A stretch of 64,000 nucleotides of DNA from the NCBI RefSeq assembly GCF_009730915.1, contig NC_052477.1, positions 26,306,578 to 26,370,577 on the forward strand, written 5' to 3'. This DNA comes from Dioscorea cayenensis subsp. rotundata (taxonomy: Eukaryota > Streptophyta > Magnoliopsida > Dioscoreales > Dioscoreaceae). The notes beneath the pieces were generated by a model, which was not told the origin of the DNA, did not search any database, and worked only from the letters and a program-made list of their open reading frames with translations. A program made the translations under genes and the position numbers. Below, one piece after another: positions 11,601-24,700 of the stretch; position 1 is the stretch's first letter, and every line of letters starts with the position of its first letter.

Positions 11601-13013
11601 ACGGAAGCAATGTGGGCAAGAGAAACCTTTTTCTCTGCATTAGCTCAAGCCGGCTTCCTCATTGGATTAGAAATAAACAGGCAGGCTTTTCCATAACCCC
11701 TTCTTGGCTTTCTCATAGTTCTAGAATATAACATCATTTTCAGAGCATGCTTTGCAGGAAACTTGTCAATGCTGTCCACATTTAACAAAAACAAAACCTA
11801 CAATCAGCAACATTGACCCTGATATTAAGCTCCACCTTAACTTGGCCATAATATGAATATTCCTCTAAGACTAGTCTTCACTATTTTATTATTGATAGAT
11901 GGTACCTGTTTTCTGATATGAACTATAGTGACTCATGAGCTTCTTACTATGCAGTGATGTGGTTGAAATGGCAAGCAATGCACCACTTTTTGTCAACGGC
12001 AATGATCGCAGGTAAATGATTTATATTTAACACTGCTTTAGCAACTTGAATGTAAGAGTTATACTGGACTTTAAAATTTGTTATAACATTCAAACATTGA
12101 ATTTCTGTGATGCGATGCCATTGCATTCCATATGAGCACCAATTCAATGCCTTGTGACTATTGGAATTTAAAATCAACACCATCACTCACATAGAGGCTA
12201 CTAATATCATACAAATCTAATAGAAGATTTTCCAAATAAAGGTGGAGCCCAGATGCTATTGTATTCAACTCATGGCAAGAATATGGGAACCCCTACTTAC
12301 TGGATGCAGCATTTCTTTTAAGGAATCAAGTGGTGCAATCTGCATCCTACCACGCTTAAAAACAAGCTCCCTCAAACTTGATTGCTTCTGCAATCACTTG
12401 GCAGAGTACAGAAGACACTAGCAGCTACCTGAAAATAAAGGTTTTCTAATTACATAACTTGGCCTTCGCATCTACTTTATCTAAAAATCTTAGCTTTATC
12501 ATAATGCTTGTGCAAGTCAAGTCAACTTGGAATTTTATTTATTCAGATTGCCAATTTTGGGGGTGATAATGTGAATCTCAAGATCGCTGTTTCTGGTCTA
12601 CAAAAATGTTGTCAACTCATCCAGATCAACAACTACTGTTCTTACTTCAAGAATTTGATGGATGAGAATTCTTTCAAGGAACCAAACAAGGTGTGCAATA
12701 TACCTTACTTTACTGACATGGAAAAAAATTAAATCTGCATGATTCCATGCACTGTTAACATAACATCAAACTCTCATTTCATTTATACCCAAATATTTCC
12801 TGTCATATTACATAGCCATAATATTGTTACTTCATTTTCTAAAAAGATCATAGTTACATTATTTTTATTTTGCTTTGTATACTGTGAGGTGGCGCCCCTT
12901 CAAAAATATGCTCCAAAAATGCAGGAACAAATATGGATGTTGTGATTGTCCCGCATTCCTTAACATCATTTGATTTAGCACTTTCTCAAACAAATTACTG
13001 GTCTGCAATTTGA
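8626..13013 (+). pseudogene. alpha-L-arabinofuranosidase (GH51, ASD/ARF-like), disrupted
   Basis: The family releases arabinose from cell-wall arabinoxylan and arabinan. A signal peptide (MRINALFCAIFMLCFSSCYC) is followed by family motifs across many exons: IPDTMFGIFFE (exon 1 to 8787), EINHAGAGGLWAELVSNRG (8973-9027), GFEAGGSTTPSNIDPWS (9206-9417), NIEQGKTYKLTMYVRS (9500 on), EGEWLRNAFRWRETVGPWEE (10348 on), LAEDLGASPVWVINN (10554 on), FVSEYATTEAMWA (about 11580), NAPLFVNGNDRRWSPDAIVF, and the C-terminal VVIVPHSLTSFDLALSQ ending at TGA 13011-13013. Breaks: the exon 1 donor lacks a base; extra bases sit near 9772 and 9824; a frameshift lies near 10855; more lie near 12330. The presumed acid/base Glu of the GNE motif is Gln (10944-10946), while the presumed nucleophile Glu (11589-11591) remains. 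Either a true pseudogene or a poorly corrected assembly region; the E-to-Q change favours the former. Confidence 0.88.
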
Positions 13014-13370
13014 AAGATTTAAAAACAGAGGAAAAAGAGTGTGACTGAATAAGGATTGTTAGTAACTTGTAAACTATGGACTAATAACTTAGTTATCGCC
13101 ATGTCAATCTTGTTCATCAAATGATTGTATTTAATTCGATACTATAATAACAACAAAACACAAAATATGCTTAGTTTTGCTCTATGAACCCTCACTTTGT
13201 GGAACTAGTATTCTTGCAAGTCATTTCAAAGTCCATTGTATTCAAGTAGCTATAGGAAACATAAATTTACCTAAACAAACACTGGTACTAATACATTACA
13301 GTTAGCTACAAATGAAAGCAGACAAGCAAACTGTAGGAATTGGCCTGCCAATGCTAACTTACAGAGACTA

Positions 13371-14168
13371 TCAGGCTGTCCTCAATGGAGGAGAAACCAA
13401 TATGACACCATCTCCTCTGACAAAAAGAAAAGGTACTGTTCGCCTTGTTGTCTGCAAAGTTGGCAGTGGCAACAGCATTATACACCACTCTTGCAATATT
13501 AAACACAAATTAAAGCTAGTTTATGTTAGTTACACTGAATTATTATATCATTCAAGTACAATGTTAATGAACATAAAAACATGCAAAATTTGGAACATTG
13601 AGCAGTGGAGAAAAAAAGTCATATGCATATGAGCAATAGTTTATTGATAGAGAAAATTATTAAATGGAAGTTAAAATCACTAACCCGAACAATCTCTTCA
13701 TAAGTTTCATCATCAATTTCAACAGTTGTGATTATTTCTTCAACATCCCCAAGAATCATATTCAAATGCTGATCATAAGCCTAAAAACCATTAAAAACAT
13801 TAGATAAATTTTTAAAAATTGAAATAAATGAGCCAAAAATACTGCTATTGTAAATAAGGGGTTAATGCGAAAAAAAAAAAAGAGGACAATTTGATCAAGA
13901 AATCAGAGGGAGAAAAAGAAAAAGAAAAAGTACTAAAATCACATGATAAGGGTTTGTGGAATCAAGAAGAAGCCAAGATGGATATATGGATTACATGGAG
14001 CTTGCCGCGGAGTTCACGATCGGAACGAAGCTTGACATATATGCGTTCGTCGAGACTGAGACGGATTAGATCCAAGGGCTCCTTCACAGTGCTCTCTTCC
14101 CTCCCGCTGCCATTGATCCTTCTTACTCTAGAGATCTCTCTCCCCTTCGGCTTCTTCTCCTCCACCAA
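13371..14168 (-). CDS. LSM3: U6 snRNA-associated Sm-like protein LSM3
   Basis: Three exons on the minus strand: 14168-13995, 13780-13685 and 13451-13371 (stop TGA), with GT-AG junctions in phase, giving 116 residues. LSM3 is a subunit of the LSM1-7 ring (cytoplasmic mRNA decay) and the LSM2-8 ring (nuclear U6 snRNA binding). Exon 1 ends [20 protein letters not shown]...RGKLH (Sm1 start), exon 2 is [20 protein letters not shown]... and exon 3 is [20 protein letters not shown] ending in PPLRTA (Sm2). All core residues I can judge are present. The N terminus [20 protein letters not shown] is about 15-20 residues longer than usual plant LSM3 and no later Met precedes the Sm fold. It converges with the GH51 pseudogene, 357 bases stop to stop. 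Confidence 0.95.
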
Positions 14169-14297
14169 CTCTGAAGCTTAAGCAAAAACCCTAAATCTAA
14201 AAACTTTTTGAAAAACAAAGATGCGGTGCGTTTGAAAACGGAATATATAAAAAAATATATATATATATATATATATATATTAAATAATGGTTTTCAA
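14169..14297 (-). promoter_or_regulatory. LSM3 upstream region with (TA)n, cut by the gap
   Basis: Only about 130 bases upstream of the LSM3 ATG are visible before the N run. They include an aaaccctaa telo-box-like motif near 14187 on the plus strand, a motif common near plant ribosome/RNA-processing genes, and a TA microsatellite at about 14252-14280. Promoter assignment is by position only. Confidence 0.4.
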
Positions 14298-15297
14298 NNN
14301 NNNNNNNNNNNNNNNNNNNNNNNNNNNNNNNNNNNNNNNNNNNNNNNNNNNNNNNNNNNNNNNNNNNNNNNNNNNNNNNNNNNNNNNNNNNNNNNNNNNN
14401 NNNNNNNNNNNNNNNNNNNNNNNNNNNNNNNNNNNNNNNNNNNNNNNNNNNNNNNNNNNNNNNNNNNNNNNNNNNNNNNNNNNNNNNNNNNNNNNNNNNN
14501 NNNNNNNNNNNNNNNNNNNNNNNNNNNNNNNNNNNNNNNNNNNNNNNNNNNNNNNNNNNNNNNNNNNNNNNNNNNNNNNNNNNNNNNNNNNNNNNNNNNN
14601 NNNNNNNNNNNNNNNNNNNNNNNNNNNNNNNNNNNNNNNNNNNNNNNNNNNNNNNNNNNNNNNNNNNNNNNNNNNNNNNNNNNNNNNNNNNNNNNNNNNN
14701 NNNNNNNNNNNNNNNNNNNNNNNNNNNNNNNNNNNNNNNNNNNNNNNNNNNNNNNNNNNNNNNNNNNNNNNNNNNNNNNNNNNNNNNNNNNNNNNNNNNN
14801 NNNNNNNNNNNNNNNNNNNNNNNNNNNNNNNNNNNNNNNNNNNNNNNNNNNNNNNNNNNNNNNNNNNNNNNNNNNNNNNNNNNNNNNNNNNNNNNNNNNN
14901 NNNNNNNNNNNNNNNNNNNNNNNNNNNNNNNNNNNNNNNNNNNNNNNNNNNNNNNNNNNNNNNNNNNNNNNNNNNNNNNNNNNNNNNNNNNNNNNNNNNN
15001 NNNNNNNNNNNNNNNNNNNNNNNNNNNNNNNNNNNNNNNNNNNNNNNNNNNNNNNNNNNNNNNNNNNNNNNNNNNNNNNNNNNNNNNNNNNNNNNNNNNN
15101 NNNNNNNNNNNNNNNNNNNNNNNNNNNNNNNNNNNNNNNNNNNNNNNNNNNNNNNNNNNNNNNNNNNNNNNNNNNNNNNNNNNNNNNNNNNNNNNNNNNN
15201 NNNNNNNNNNNNNNNNNNNNNNNNNNNNNNNNNNNNNNNNNNNNNNNNNNNNNNNNNNNNNNNNNNNNNNNNNNNNNNNNNNNNNNNNNNNNNNNNN
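14298..15297. other. assembly gap, exactly 1000 N
   Basis: A round-number run of N marks a scaffold join of arbitrary length. Nothing can be read here. The missing 5' exons of CstF77 should lie in or beyond this gap, and apparent ORFs across it are meaningless. Confidence 0.98.
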
Positions 15298-15741
15298 CAC
15301 ATGTATTGCTCATAAGTGTCTATGGCTACCGTTAGCTGAAACATGTTTTGCGATTCACTTTAAATCATAATTATCTTCTCAGATTTTGAAATGGTTATGA
15401 TAGTTCTAATTCCATTCAAGAGATTTTAGTTACCTGCTTGTTGGTTGCTTAAGTTGCCATACATTTCCAATTGCTTTAGGAGCATCCAGGTGGCTACATT
15501 TGGTGACTTTTTGAATTTTCCTTCTTGTCTTACAATGCTGTAAATCTAGTTGTTTATATTTCATTGAGGTACTGTGATATTTTAGTTGTTTTAGGTAGTT
15601 TAAGTCATGTATAATCTCTATAATCATCTTATTGACATTGTGAGCTTTAATTTTAATTTGTTCAGAATCGTTGCAAGTTGTATGCTCATTATCTTAATTT
15701 TCTTGTTTGCCATACTGATGAGAGTATTATACTGTCTCCAG
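15298..15741. other. presumed CstF77 intron sequence next to the gap
   Basis: No exon of the expected preceding CstF77 segment (ending in a TYEQ motif) is seen on the plus strand. The stretch is TA/TG-rich like the later introns and ends in a plausible acceptor (tctccag, ending at 15741). The minus strand shows a short TYEQYM string at about 15302-15330, which I cannot interpret. Confidence 0.4.
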
Positions 15742-18700
15742 TGTCTTATGTACTTGTATCATTATCCTGATATATGGTATGACTATGGCATGCAAAGAGT
15801 GGTCTGCTGATTCGGCAGTCAAAGTTAGTTTCAGAGGGCTTTGGAAGGCTCTTCCGGCACTGCACTGTTTTTTCTGCCCTCTATTGCTGCTTTGTGTTAA
15901 ATGCAACAATTTTTGCACCAAAAATATAGTTCTTTGAGCCCTTTTGGTCTTGACCAATTTGTATTTGTATCTATGAAGAATTTAAACAAAGTGACTAATT
16001 GGCTACATTAGTAAAATACATATTGAAAGCCATTACGATTTTTTTTTTAACATGTTTTTCTCATTACAATGTCTAGACCAAGGTCAGTTACAATTTAATT
16101 GATTGTATGTAGCTCATCATTGTTGAATTTTTAGCCATTTTGGGTCTAATGAATAGCAGAAAGAAATTTAGATCATTTGGATTTATGTGTGAAGGCAGTG
16201 TTTATACTATAAATCACATATATCAGTTTAGCTTTGACTTAAGTTCAAAAGCTTTGAAAAATTACTCTAGGGATAATAAGTTGGATCTTTATTGTTTATT
16301 TTCCTTAAAAAATTTAAAATATTTATTCACTCAATATCAATATAAAAATTTATATTTATAAAATTTATAGGAGACAGTAAAAATACGCTCCATATTATCT
16401 AAAATTTACTAAATTATATCATCCATTTAAAATTTAAAACTAAATTTTATAACAGAATTTTGTTAAGCTTAAGTGGACTTCAATTTGCATCAGAAGTGAA
16501 ATTCTGTATAAAAATAATGTCATCAAACATCATAACAATAATATTTTCTAAAGAAACCCTTCGAAATTTTTGAATTTGTTGAACATTCATCCAAATATTT
16601 AACATCTCAAAATTTTGTTTGTGTACTTAAATATTTTAAACATATGAAATTTTATATAAATTTATTTTTGTGGCTAAAACTATTTAGATAATAAGATATA
16701 TGGTTTTTACGTATACCATATTTATAAAAGGCCCTACTTTTAACGCCATTTTTCTTTTCCCAAAGTATCTTTATAGCAGGTAAGCCATATATATTCATAG
16801 TAATAGTGTTTTCAACTCCATTTTTATATGGTAATAATACCTCTATATTCTGTGTACTATATATGTTTCAATTAGTATTATATGAATTTTAATTACTATT
16901 TACTTTTGAAAAATATTTATTAGTTAATTTTATAGAAATTAATGCAGTGTCTAACTGGAGTATATTCATATATATATAGCTGATGTTGTTTTCTTTTCTC
17001 TAGACTCTGAATTACTGAGATATGCATATGCTGAGTTGGAGGAGTCTCGTGGTGCCATTCAGGTGTGGTGCTAGCAAAAGCTGATTTACATGCCATTGCA
17101 ATTTGTATAGGATTAACATACTTTGGGTTATCATGCAGCCTGCCAAGAAAATATATGAGAATCTCTTGGCCAACAACCCAAATGCGACATCATTAGCTCA
17201 CATTCAGGTTAACAAAGTTTCTTCAGTTGACAAGATCAATTTCTTTACTTTGAATATCCTACATTCTGGTTACTTTATTGGTTAGATTTCCATTGCAGTT
17301 CATTAAGTTTCTGCGGAGAACTGAAGGCATTGAAGCTGCTCGTAAATATTTTTTGGAAGCTCGAAAGTTGCCAAACTGCACATATCATTTATTTGTTGCA
17401 TATGCTACGATAGTATATTGTCTCGACAAGGATTCCAAGGTTGCAAAATTCTCCTTATTTTCTGATACTTTTTAGTATGTCAAGGTTCAATTATTATTGT
17501 TTCAAATGATAAACATAAAAGAAAACTTTCCCATAGGATTTTCTTATGCTGAGCTTATGTTGGTCTGATATGTGAAACTTTCTATGCTATAATGATATAA
17601 AGGCAGTACTCTTGCCTAATTTTCTGACAAGTGTTGGCTAATTTTCTGACACACTGCTTTGTGTCTGTTGATCACAACTGATTATTGTTATCAATTTTAT
17701 GCAGAACAAACACATCTATTCTTTGTTAACCTGGATCACATACATATTTACTGTATTATATTTATAGCCAGCATCTCCTTTGGAGGTGATTGTGAGTCCT
17801 AAATTTGCTAGATAAATTCTCTTTGGTGACTTGGACATCTTGGTTTATGTGGAAATAGCCTATCTGTGCACCAGGGTAAGGGCCATCTTCCATAACACTT
17901 CCATGGCATATAACCTATCCACTAGGCTGTCCTGCTGATGCCCAATGGATAAAGGTTTTCTATCATGATGCTGAACTTCCTGGAAATTGGTCTATGGTAA
18001 GAATGTCCTGTCAGACTTCTACGCTGGCATGTTAGCCTGAATAAGATTTTGATCTTATTTTTTCTTGACCTGAGGTTGTACTCTGTAGCTACAGTATGAA
18101 GGTTGGTCCTTGGTACTCTTTGGTTATGCTAACTAGATTTCAGTTTTAGTGAATTCTTTTCCAGAATACACACTAGTATGCCATATTTGCATTGAACTTT
18201 CTCCCCTATTTTGGCCCTTCAATGCCTCTTGAGGGTTATTTTCCATGACTTGTTTCTTTCATTTTATTGGTTTCTAATTGTTGTCTTATATTTGCATCTC
18301 AAATACTTGCTTCAAAGTGTCATGGATTCTTATAACTTTTAATGGGAGAATATTAAATTGTCATTTCGGTCACACTGAATTTTATAAGTTATATTTTGTG
18401 CTGGTAGACCTAATAATATCATTTATAAATGTGTCATATGACTTGATTAGGATGTTAATCATCTGGTTGGATGACCATACAATCTGTTTTAGCCTGTGGA
18501 ATTTCTTAATGAGATTCTTATGAGATGTATGATTTGGAAGTTGTCAAGACATCTAGAATTAGATTGTGAGGACATAATTCTGCTCTTCTAGAGCAAATCG
18601 ATATCGGTGCTGACATTCTCATCTTCTTCTAGCTACTTGAAAGGCCCAATGTTGTTTTTCTCAACCTATATGCCAGCTTAAAACCAAAAATGGCACAGTG

Positions 18701-21700
18701 CTGTGTAGTCAAATTGTTCATAGCTTCACTACTAACTTGATTTGGAGAATTTAATAAGCATTTCTGGGATGGAATCATGTCATCTTTTACATCCTCAAAA
18801 TGTCCAAAAATCATGTTTATTCATAATTCATGATGATACACTAAGGGGAAACCATTATTTAACTCTGTCCTTTCTGCTATATCCTCTGACCTTTGAAGTT
18901 GCTCACAGGTTGCGCACAATGTTTTTGAAGCAGGTTTAAAGAGATTCATGCATGAGCCCGGATACATCCTTGAGTAAGTCAATCTTCAACATTCTTATCA
19001 TGATGCAGATCAGCTGTAATTACTTATTAGTTTTTCCTCAATATTTACTGAAGTACGTAAGGTTTTAATACTACAGATGCCTTAAAAGCACCTGTAACAT
19101 GAGTTCTATTCAGAACTAATGATGATTAGTATACCACTTATGATGAATGTGTGTGTCATGTTGATGTAAGGATACAGATATGCAGACTTCTTGTGCCGGT
19201 TGAATGATGATAGAAATGTGCGTGCATTATTCGAGAGGGCCTTAAGTTCCCTTCCCCCAGAAGACTCTGTGGAGGTAGGTTGTTTTCAGTATGAATTTGA
19301 ATAACTTGAAACCTGTATGATTTGTAATTGTAAAGCTAGTAAATGGTTCCTTTATGGACTCAAATTCGCTTTCTTCCTCACTTGTTGACAAGAAAACTAA
19401 ATTAAATAACAACTTATAGTATTTGTAGTGGTCACTGTATAATCCTTGTACAATAAGAGGCATTCATGCATATCAACAGGTTAATGAGTTGAGCTTTTTG
19501 GGGTCAGTGACCTTTGGTGCTGTCTTGTGTTCTTTTGCTCCTTTTAAGGAAGAGAAGTTACAAAGAGCGGAAGTGGCTTGCCTTGACTCATTATAGAATT
19601 CAATTTTACCAGTCTGAATTATATTTTGTTCGGTTAATCAAGTTTCAAGTGTAGCATTCCTGTTTATTAGTAGTGAAATTGGAAAATAAGTTTCACAATG
19701 CCCAAGAATGATATCTTTGCTGACTTTCATGGACTTCACTTAGTTCTTTTGTGCTAGATTCTACATGCATATTCCAGATGGCCCCAACTATTCTTTGTTA
19801 GATGCTGGGCAATGTAAATGAGCACCCTCAAGCTTTTTTCTATTAATTGTTTAACTGCTCTCTTGTCATTATAGGATTGACATTCATTGTTGGAAGCTGG
19901 ATTCTGGAGAAGTTTGTGGGTTAACTTACAGTTTCCAATTTGATACATGAAATAAACTATGTCAATTTATATGCGCATTCCATTACCATATTTATTTTTT
20001 ATATATTCTCATGAAAATTAAGTTGAGATCTTTTAATTTATTTTCTTTATTTTTGTGATATGCAGGTCTGGAAAAGGTTTAGTCAATTTGAACAAACTTA
20101 TGGAGATCTGACAAGCATGTTGAAGGCATGTGTACTTTCATTCTTGCTATATTATTTCTGTTTGCATTTAGTTACAGTTGATGCTGTGTGTGTGTGCGTG
20201 CAAGTGCACATGCTTGTGCCAATATTGGCTATAAAATGGATTTTTGGAAATACTCTCTCTAGTTGAGTTTCTTGTAGTTTTGTTTGGCATCTTTTCTTCC
20301 TCTGTACCATCACCCTGTCTTAAGTTAAATGTGGTAGTCACCAGTAAGCATCCTTATCTTTTTTGTATAGTTTCCTGACTAACTGCTCTCTGAGTATTTT
20401 ACATTCTCTCCATGAGACATTGGTCTAAAGCTAGGTAGGCTTCTTGCTATCATCTCTGGAGGTGCACCTAGTGCATCTTAGAAGAACAAGAAAAGGTTGT
20501 TTTTGTCTGATGCTAATTCTAAACTTGTTAGTTTTTATGCTGACCATTTGTATCATTTCTCACTAATGGAAAAAGCCTATTTCTCTTTTCTTTTTCCTGT
20601 GATTCCACCCTATTAGAATTTGAAATCTTGTCCTTGTGACAGAAGACTTCCCATTGACTCAAAGCTTCTGAAACCGTTGATTTTTGATTTGTTGGTAGGT
20701 TCCAAATCCATTGACCGCATAAAATTTTCAATGTCTCAGTTGCTCTATTTGAAGTATTATTAAGTAGCTTCTAACAACAAATTGTAGTTTAAAGAGATGA
20801 AGGCGATCTAAGTTCCATGGATATGGGTTCTCACTTGCGGCTTACATTTGATTGGGAACTTCATTAGGTAGAAGGCATCTTCCCATTGAAGGATGATCTT
20901 AGCAAATAGGCCTGCATAGCAAGAGGCTCCAATATATTTGTCATGTTATTTGTATTTCTTTAGTTTCCCCTCTACAAATGAAGTTTGGATGATGGCTCTT
21001 GTATCATGGGCCTCAATTTTCCCACTTGTCAAACATCTTGAACAATCATTGTTACTTTAACTAATGGTCACATCTTTTGCTGTTGCATGCTTTTCCAGAT
21101 CCTAGCTTAATATGTTGTCGCATGTTCTTTTATGCTTAATATTTGTCCCTGTTCTTCCGTCTGTTCTTACCCATTTAATCTAATCCCGCTTTGTATTGTT
21201 GTTTTCCATGGACATCTAGCTAATTATCCAACAAATTGAATGTACTTATTTCTATATTTTTTTTTTCCTTTTTAGCCACATATCTATTTGATGTTTACCA
21301 TCTTTTCTCCCTGTTTTCCCACCACTAGAAACATTAAAATGTTGTTGGTTGAATTGTTATCTGCGATATTATTCCTTTTATGCTTCAACAATGATTCATT
21401 AGTGGCATAATGCTCGAAAGCCAGAACCATATGCTCCTTTCATTTACATCTTACTGTGTGTTTTGAGCTTAAGTTCAGAACTTCCATTTTTCAGTATCTT
21501 TCATTTCTTTTTGATTTTCCTATGCTCATTCCTGTTTATTGTATTGCCATATTTATGATTCCATTCATCGACTCATTGCTTCCTAATCTTAAAAGCCATC
21601 ATGGCACATGAGCTTATAGTTTGCATCCTTTGGTTTACAATTTGATTTCTGAGAAAAATAGTTTGATTAGTCAATGCTATGAGTGCAATTATTTACTGAT

Positions 21701-24700
21701 CATCTAACTTTCTAGATTGTATGTTCTCATTTCTGAAAGAACATGGATAAAGGTTTCTCTTATCTGTGTTCCTTCTCCTAGCTTCCTGGAGTAGAAAGTC
21801 ATCTTGTTTTTGACCTTCCAAAACTGGAGCTCAATTAATTCTGCATTAGGTTCACATTTAATGCTGTTCAGTGTGGTCATTACTGTCTTGCAATTATTAT
21901 TTGGCTTTATCCTCAAGATGGTCCTAAAAGCCTGTGACCCTCCATGTTCATATTCTCTTCTGGATGGTGTCAATTTTACTGATTTAGCTTGCTAGTTAGA
22001 AATTGTGCTATTGTTGACTATGAGGCCGTGAAGGTGCATGTTTGCAATTTATAGATGAATTTTCTTTCCTGTCTCATGTGTAAGTTGAAACTTTAAGTTT
22101 AAATGTAATTGTAATTTTATTCATCCAGGTTGAACAAAGAAGAAAAGAAGCCCTCTCTAGGACAACTGAAGAAGGTGCATTGGTTTTAGAGGGTACTTTG
22201 CATGATGTTATGCAACGTTACAGTTTCATGGATCTCTGGCCCTGCTCATCAAAAGAGTTAGATCATTTGTCAAGACAGGAGGTATTTTTGCTCACTTGAA
22301 TATGGATTCTAGCATTAGAGAATTTGTAGTATGATTTTTCCTATATCCCTATTCTATTGTTGATTTCTGTGTTCCCCCTTAGTAGTTGTTGTTGATCCTC
22401 TATGATAAAACTCAGATATTGTGGTGCTTATGAATTAAAAAATATATACGCTGGAAATTGACTTGCTTATATATGCTTGAATAACATTCACAAGTGTGAA
22501 GTATGACCATACAGTTGATCATCTGTCTTGGTAGTGGCTTGTAAAACTAACTGTGAAGATTTGATATTTAGCATATAATCTCACTTCTCCCTACCAAGAC
22601 AAAAGCTCCCTCTTATGATTGCATTTTTAATGCTGTTAGTGCTATTGGTGGTCTCCTTGTTTACCTTCTAATCATCGTCATTATTAATTTAAATAGAAGT
22701 ATGAAGTATGATTTGTTCCATATGTACTGTGATGGGCTCAGAGAGATCTGACCCTTGAATAAGATGATTAGAAGCTTATATAGCTGCTTAGGTGAATTGT
22801 GGTTTTTGTCAATGCTTGAGAGAACATACTAATAGTGTACTTGACACGTAATATTTTCGAGTTACTGCTTTAGTTGGTTTAAACCTTCAATGTATGATGT
22901 ATCTCATCATACCTGCGAACTTCAAATTTAATTTCATTAGTATTTCTATTTCGGTCTGTTGTAAGTATCTTATGTTAACTGGACTTGTTTCAGTGGCTTA
23001 CCAAAAACATGCACAAAAAAGTCGACAAGAGTTTAGTACAAGGAGCTAATTCTATAGGTATTTTTATCCAGGTTCATATATTTTATTGTTTTCACGTTTC
23101 GACATTTATTAGACTCAAGGTTAACCCTTTTGTTTTTTTAAGGTTCTGACAAAGACTTATCAAAGGCATTCACCCCACAATCAAAAGTTGTTTACCCAGA
23201 TACTTCTCGTATGGTCATATATGATCCAAGGCAAAGCCAAGGTAAATAGTTTTTTGTTATTCAACGTTTTCTGAGTTCCAGGTCCATACATTTCATATGG
23301 ACAGCTCCACAAATATTCACACACCTAAAACTCAAACACATAAATAACCTTATATATTAAATAATACTTCTGTAACACATAACTCCATTTCATATATTTG
23401 TCTAACTTCTCTATAAAAAAAAAAGAATTATATTGTTCTGTGAAATGGTTTTCTCTGGACCTTTGACTGTTATAACCTTATAGAACAGCATCCCTAGTAA
23501 GCTTTCTAAAATCAAGTCAAGGTAGAAGTTCAAGATTGTAGCACTAGTTTCTTTTGCTCCTTGGAAATTTGAGTCATATTTGATTGAAATAAATTCTGAA
23601 TTATTAATGAAAGGCACACTGCCTTTGAGAGAGGTCCTACCAGTTTGGGATGTATTTCATACATTCACATTTTCTGAAAAAGAACAATTTTGATTTCTTA
23701 GTTGTGGACTGTATTGATGCTTCCTCCCTGGCCTTTTTGTCCCATGTGGCAGAACTCACTTGAACATTTTCTTTTACATTAAAATACGGATAGTGTACTC
23801 TTCTCTTCTTTTGCTGCAGCCAGTTGAAAATCTTAGCTTAAGGGTTGGGGCACTGATATTCAGAATCTTATGCAATTAATGTGCTACAAGAAAACATTAG
23901 GCTACCCTAACAAATCTGTTCACCTATTCATGACTCCACTCTTAGGTTTGCAGTTTCTCATCAACATTAGGGATGATAATAAGGTGGAGATGGGATCCAT
24001 TCCCGAACATGACCCCCAAAAAGGCCCCATTTTTGGGTTGGGATGGGTCTTAACTGCTCATGTTTTCCTCACATTCATAGAGCACTAATGGCCTTGTTAT
24101 GTGATTAATGATTTTGTGTTCTCATGGAATATTTTGCTTAATGCAGCTGGGCCTGACCTTCAAGCTGTTTCTGGCATGGGTACTACAACTCCAGCTGTTG
24201 CATTGATAGCTGGTGGAAATACTAATGCAAATGATGAGTTGTTGAAATCAGTTTCACCTGCATTAGCGGCATTCATATCACATTTACCTGCTGTTGAAGG
24301 TATTATGATGATTGCATCATTTTATGTATTCATTTATCTCTCTGTGAACCATTCTGGATTGAATCAGATCTCAACCTACATATTTTTTGTCTGGAATATT
24401 TAATGTAGTTTGTAATCTTAAAAGTGTTAAACTGATAAATATATCTCGTCTTCTGGATGAGAAACCTCCAGTACATTTTGCTCAAAATGGCACTGCTCGC
24501 CATTTATAGTTTATTAAGCAAATGCATACATGTACCCACGTGTTTCTGCTTGCTTGTGTATACCTTGGATACCAACCACGTGCCTTCCTCAAGGTTATTT
24601 GGAGTTTGGATGATGTTCTAGACTAATTCTTGTGTGGATAATTTGGTTTGGGGTTGGTAGAGTAGAGTTTATTAATTGGTATATATTGTGGTGATTGTGT

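Noticed and set aside
15302..15340. Minus-strand string TYEQYM near the gap, resembling the expected CstF77 TYEQ segment
   Set aside because: Wrong strand, too short, and neighbouring residues do not fit; an inverted contig end is conceivable but unsupported.
14197..15344. Long ORFs on both strands across the N run
   Set aside because: They consist of unknown bases and have no sequence support.
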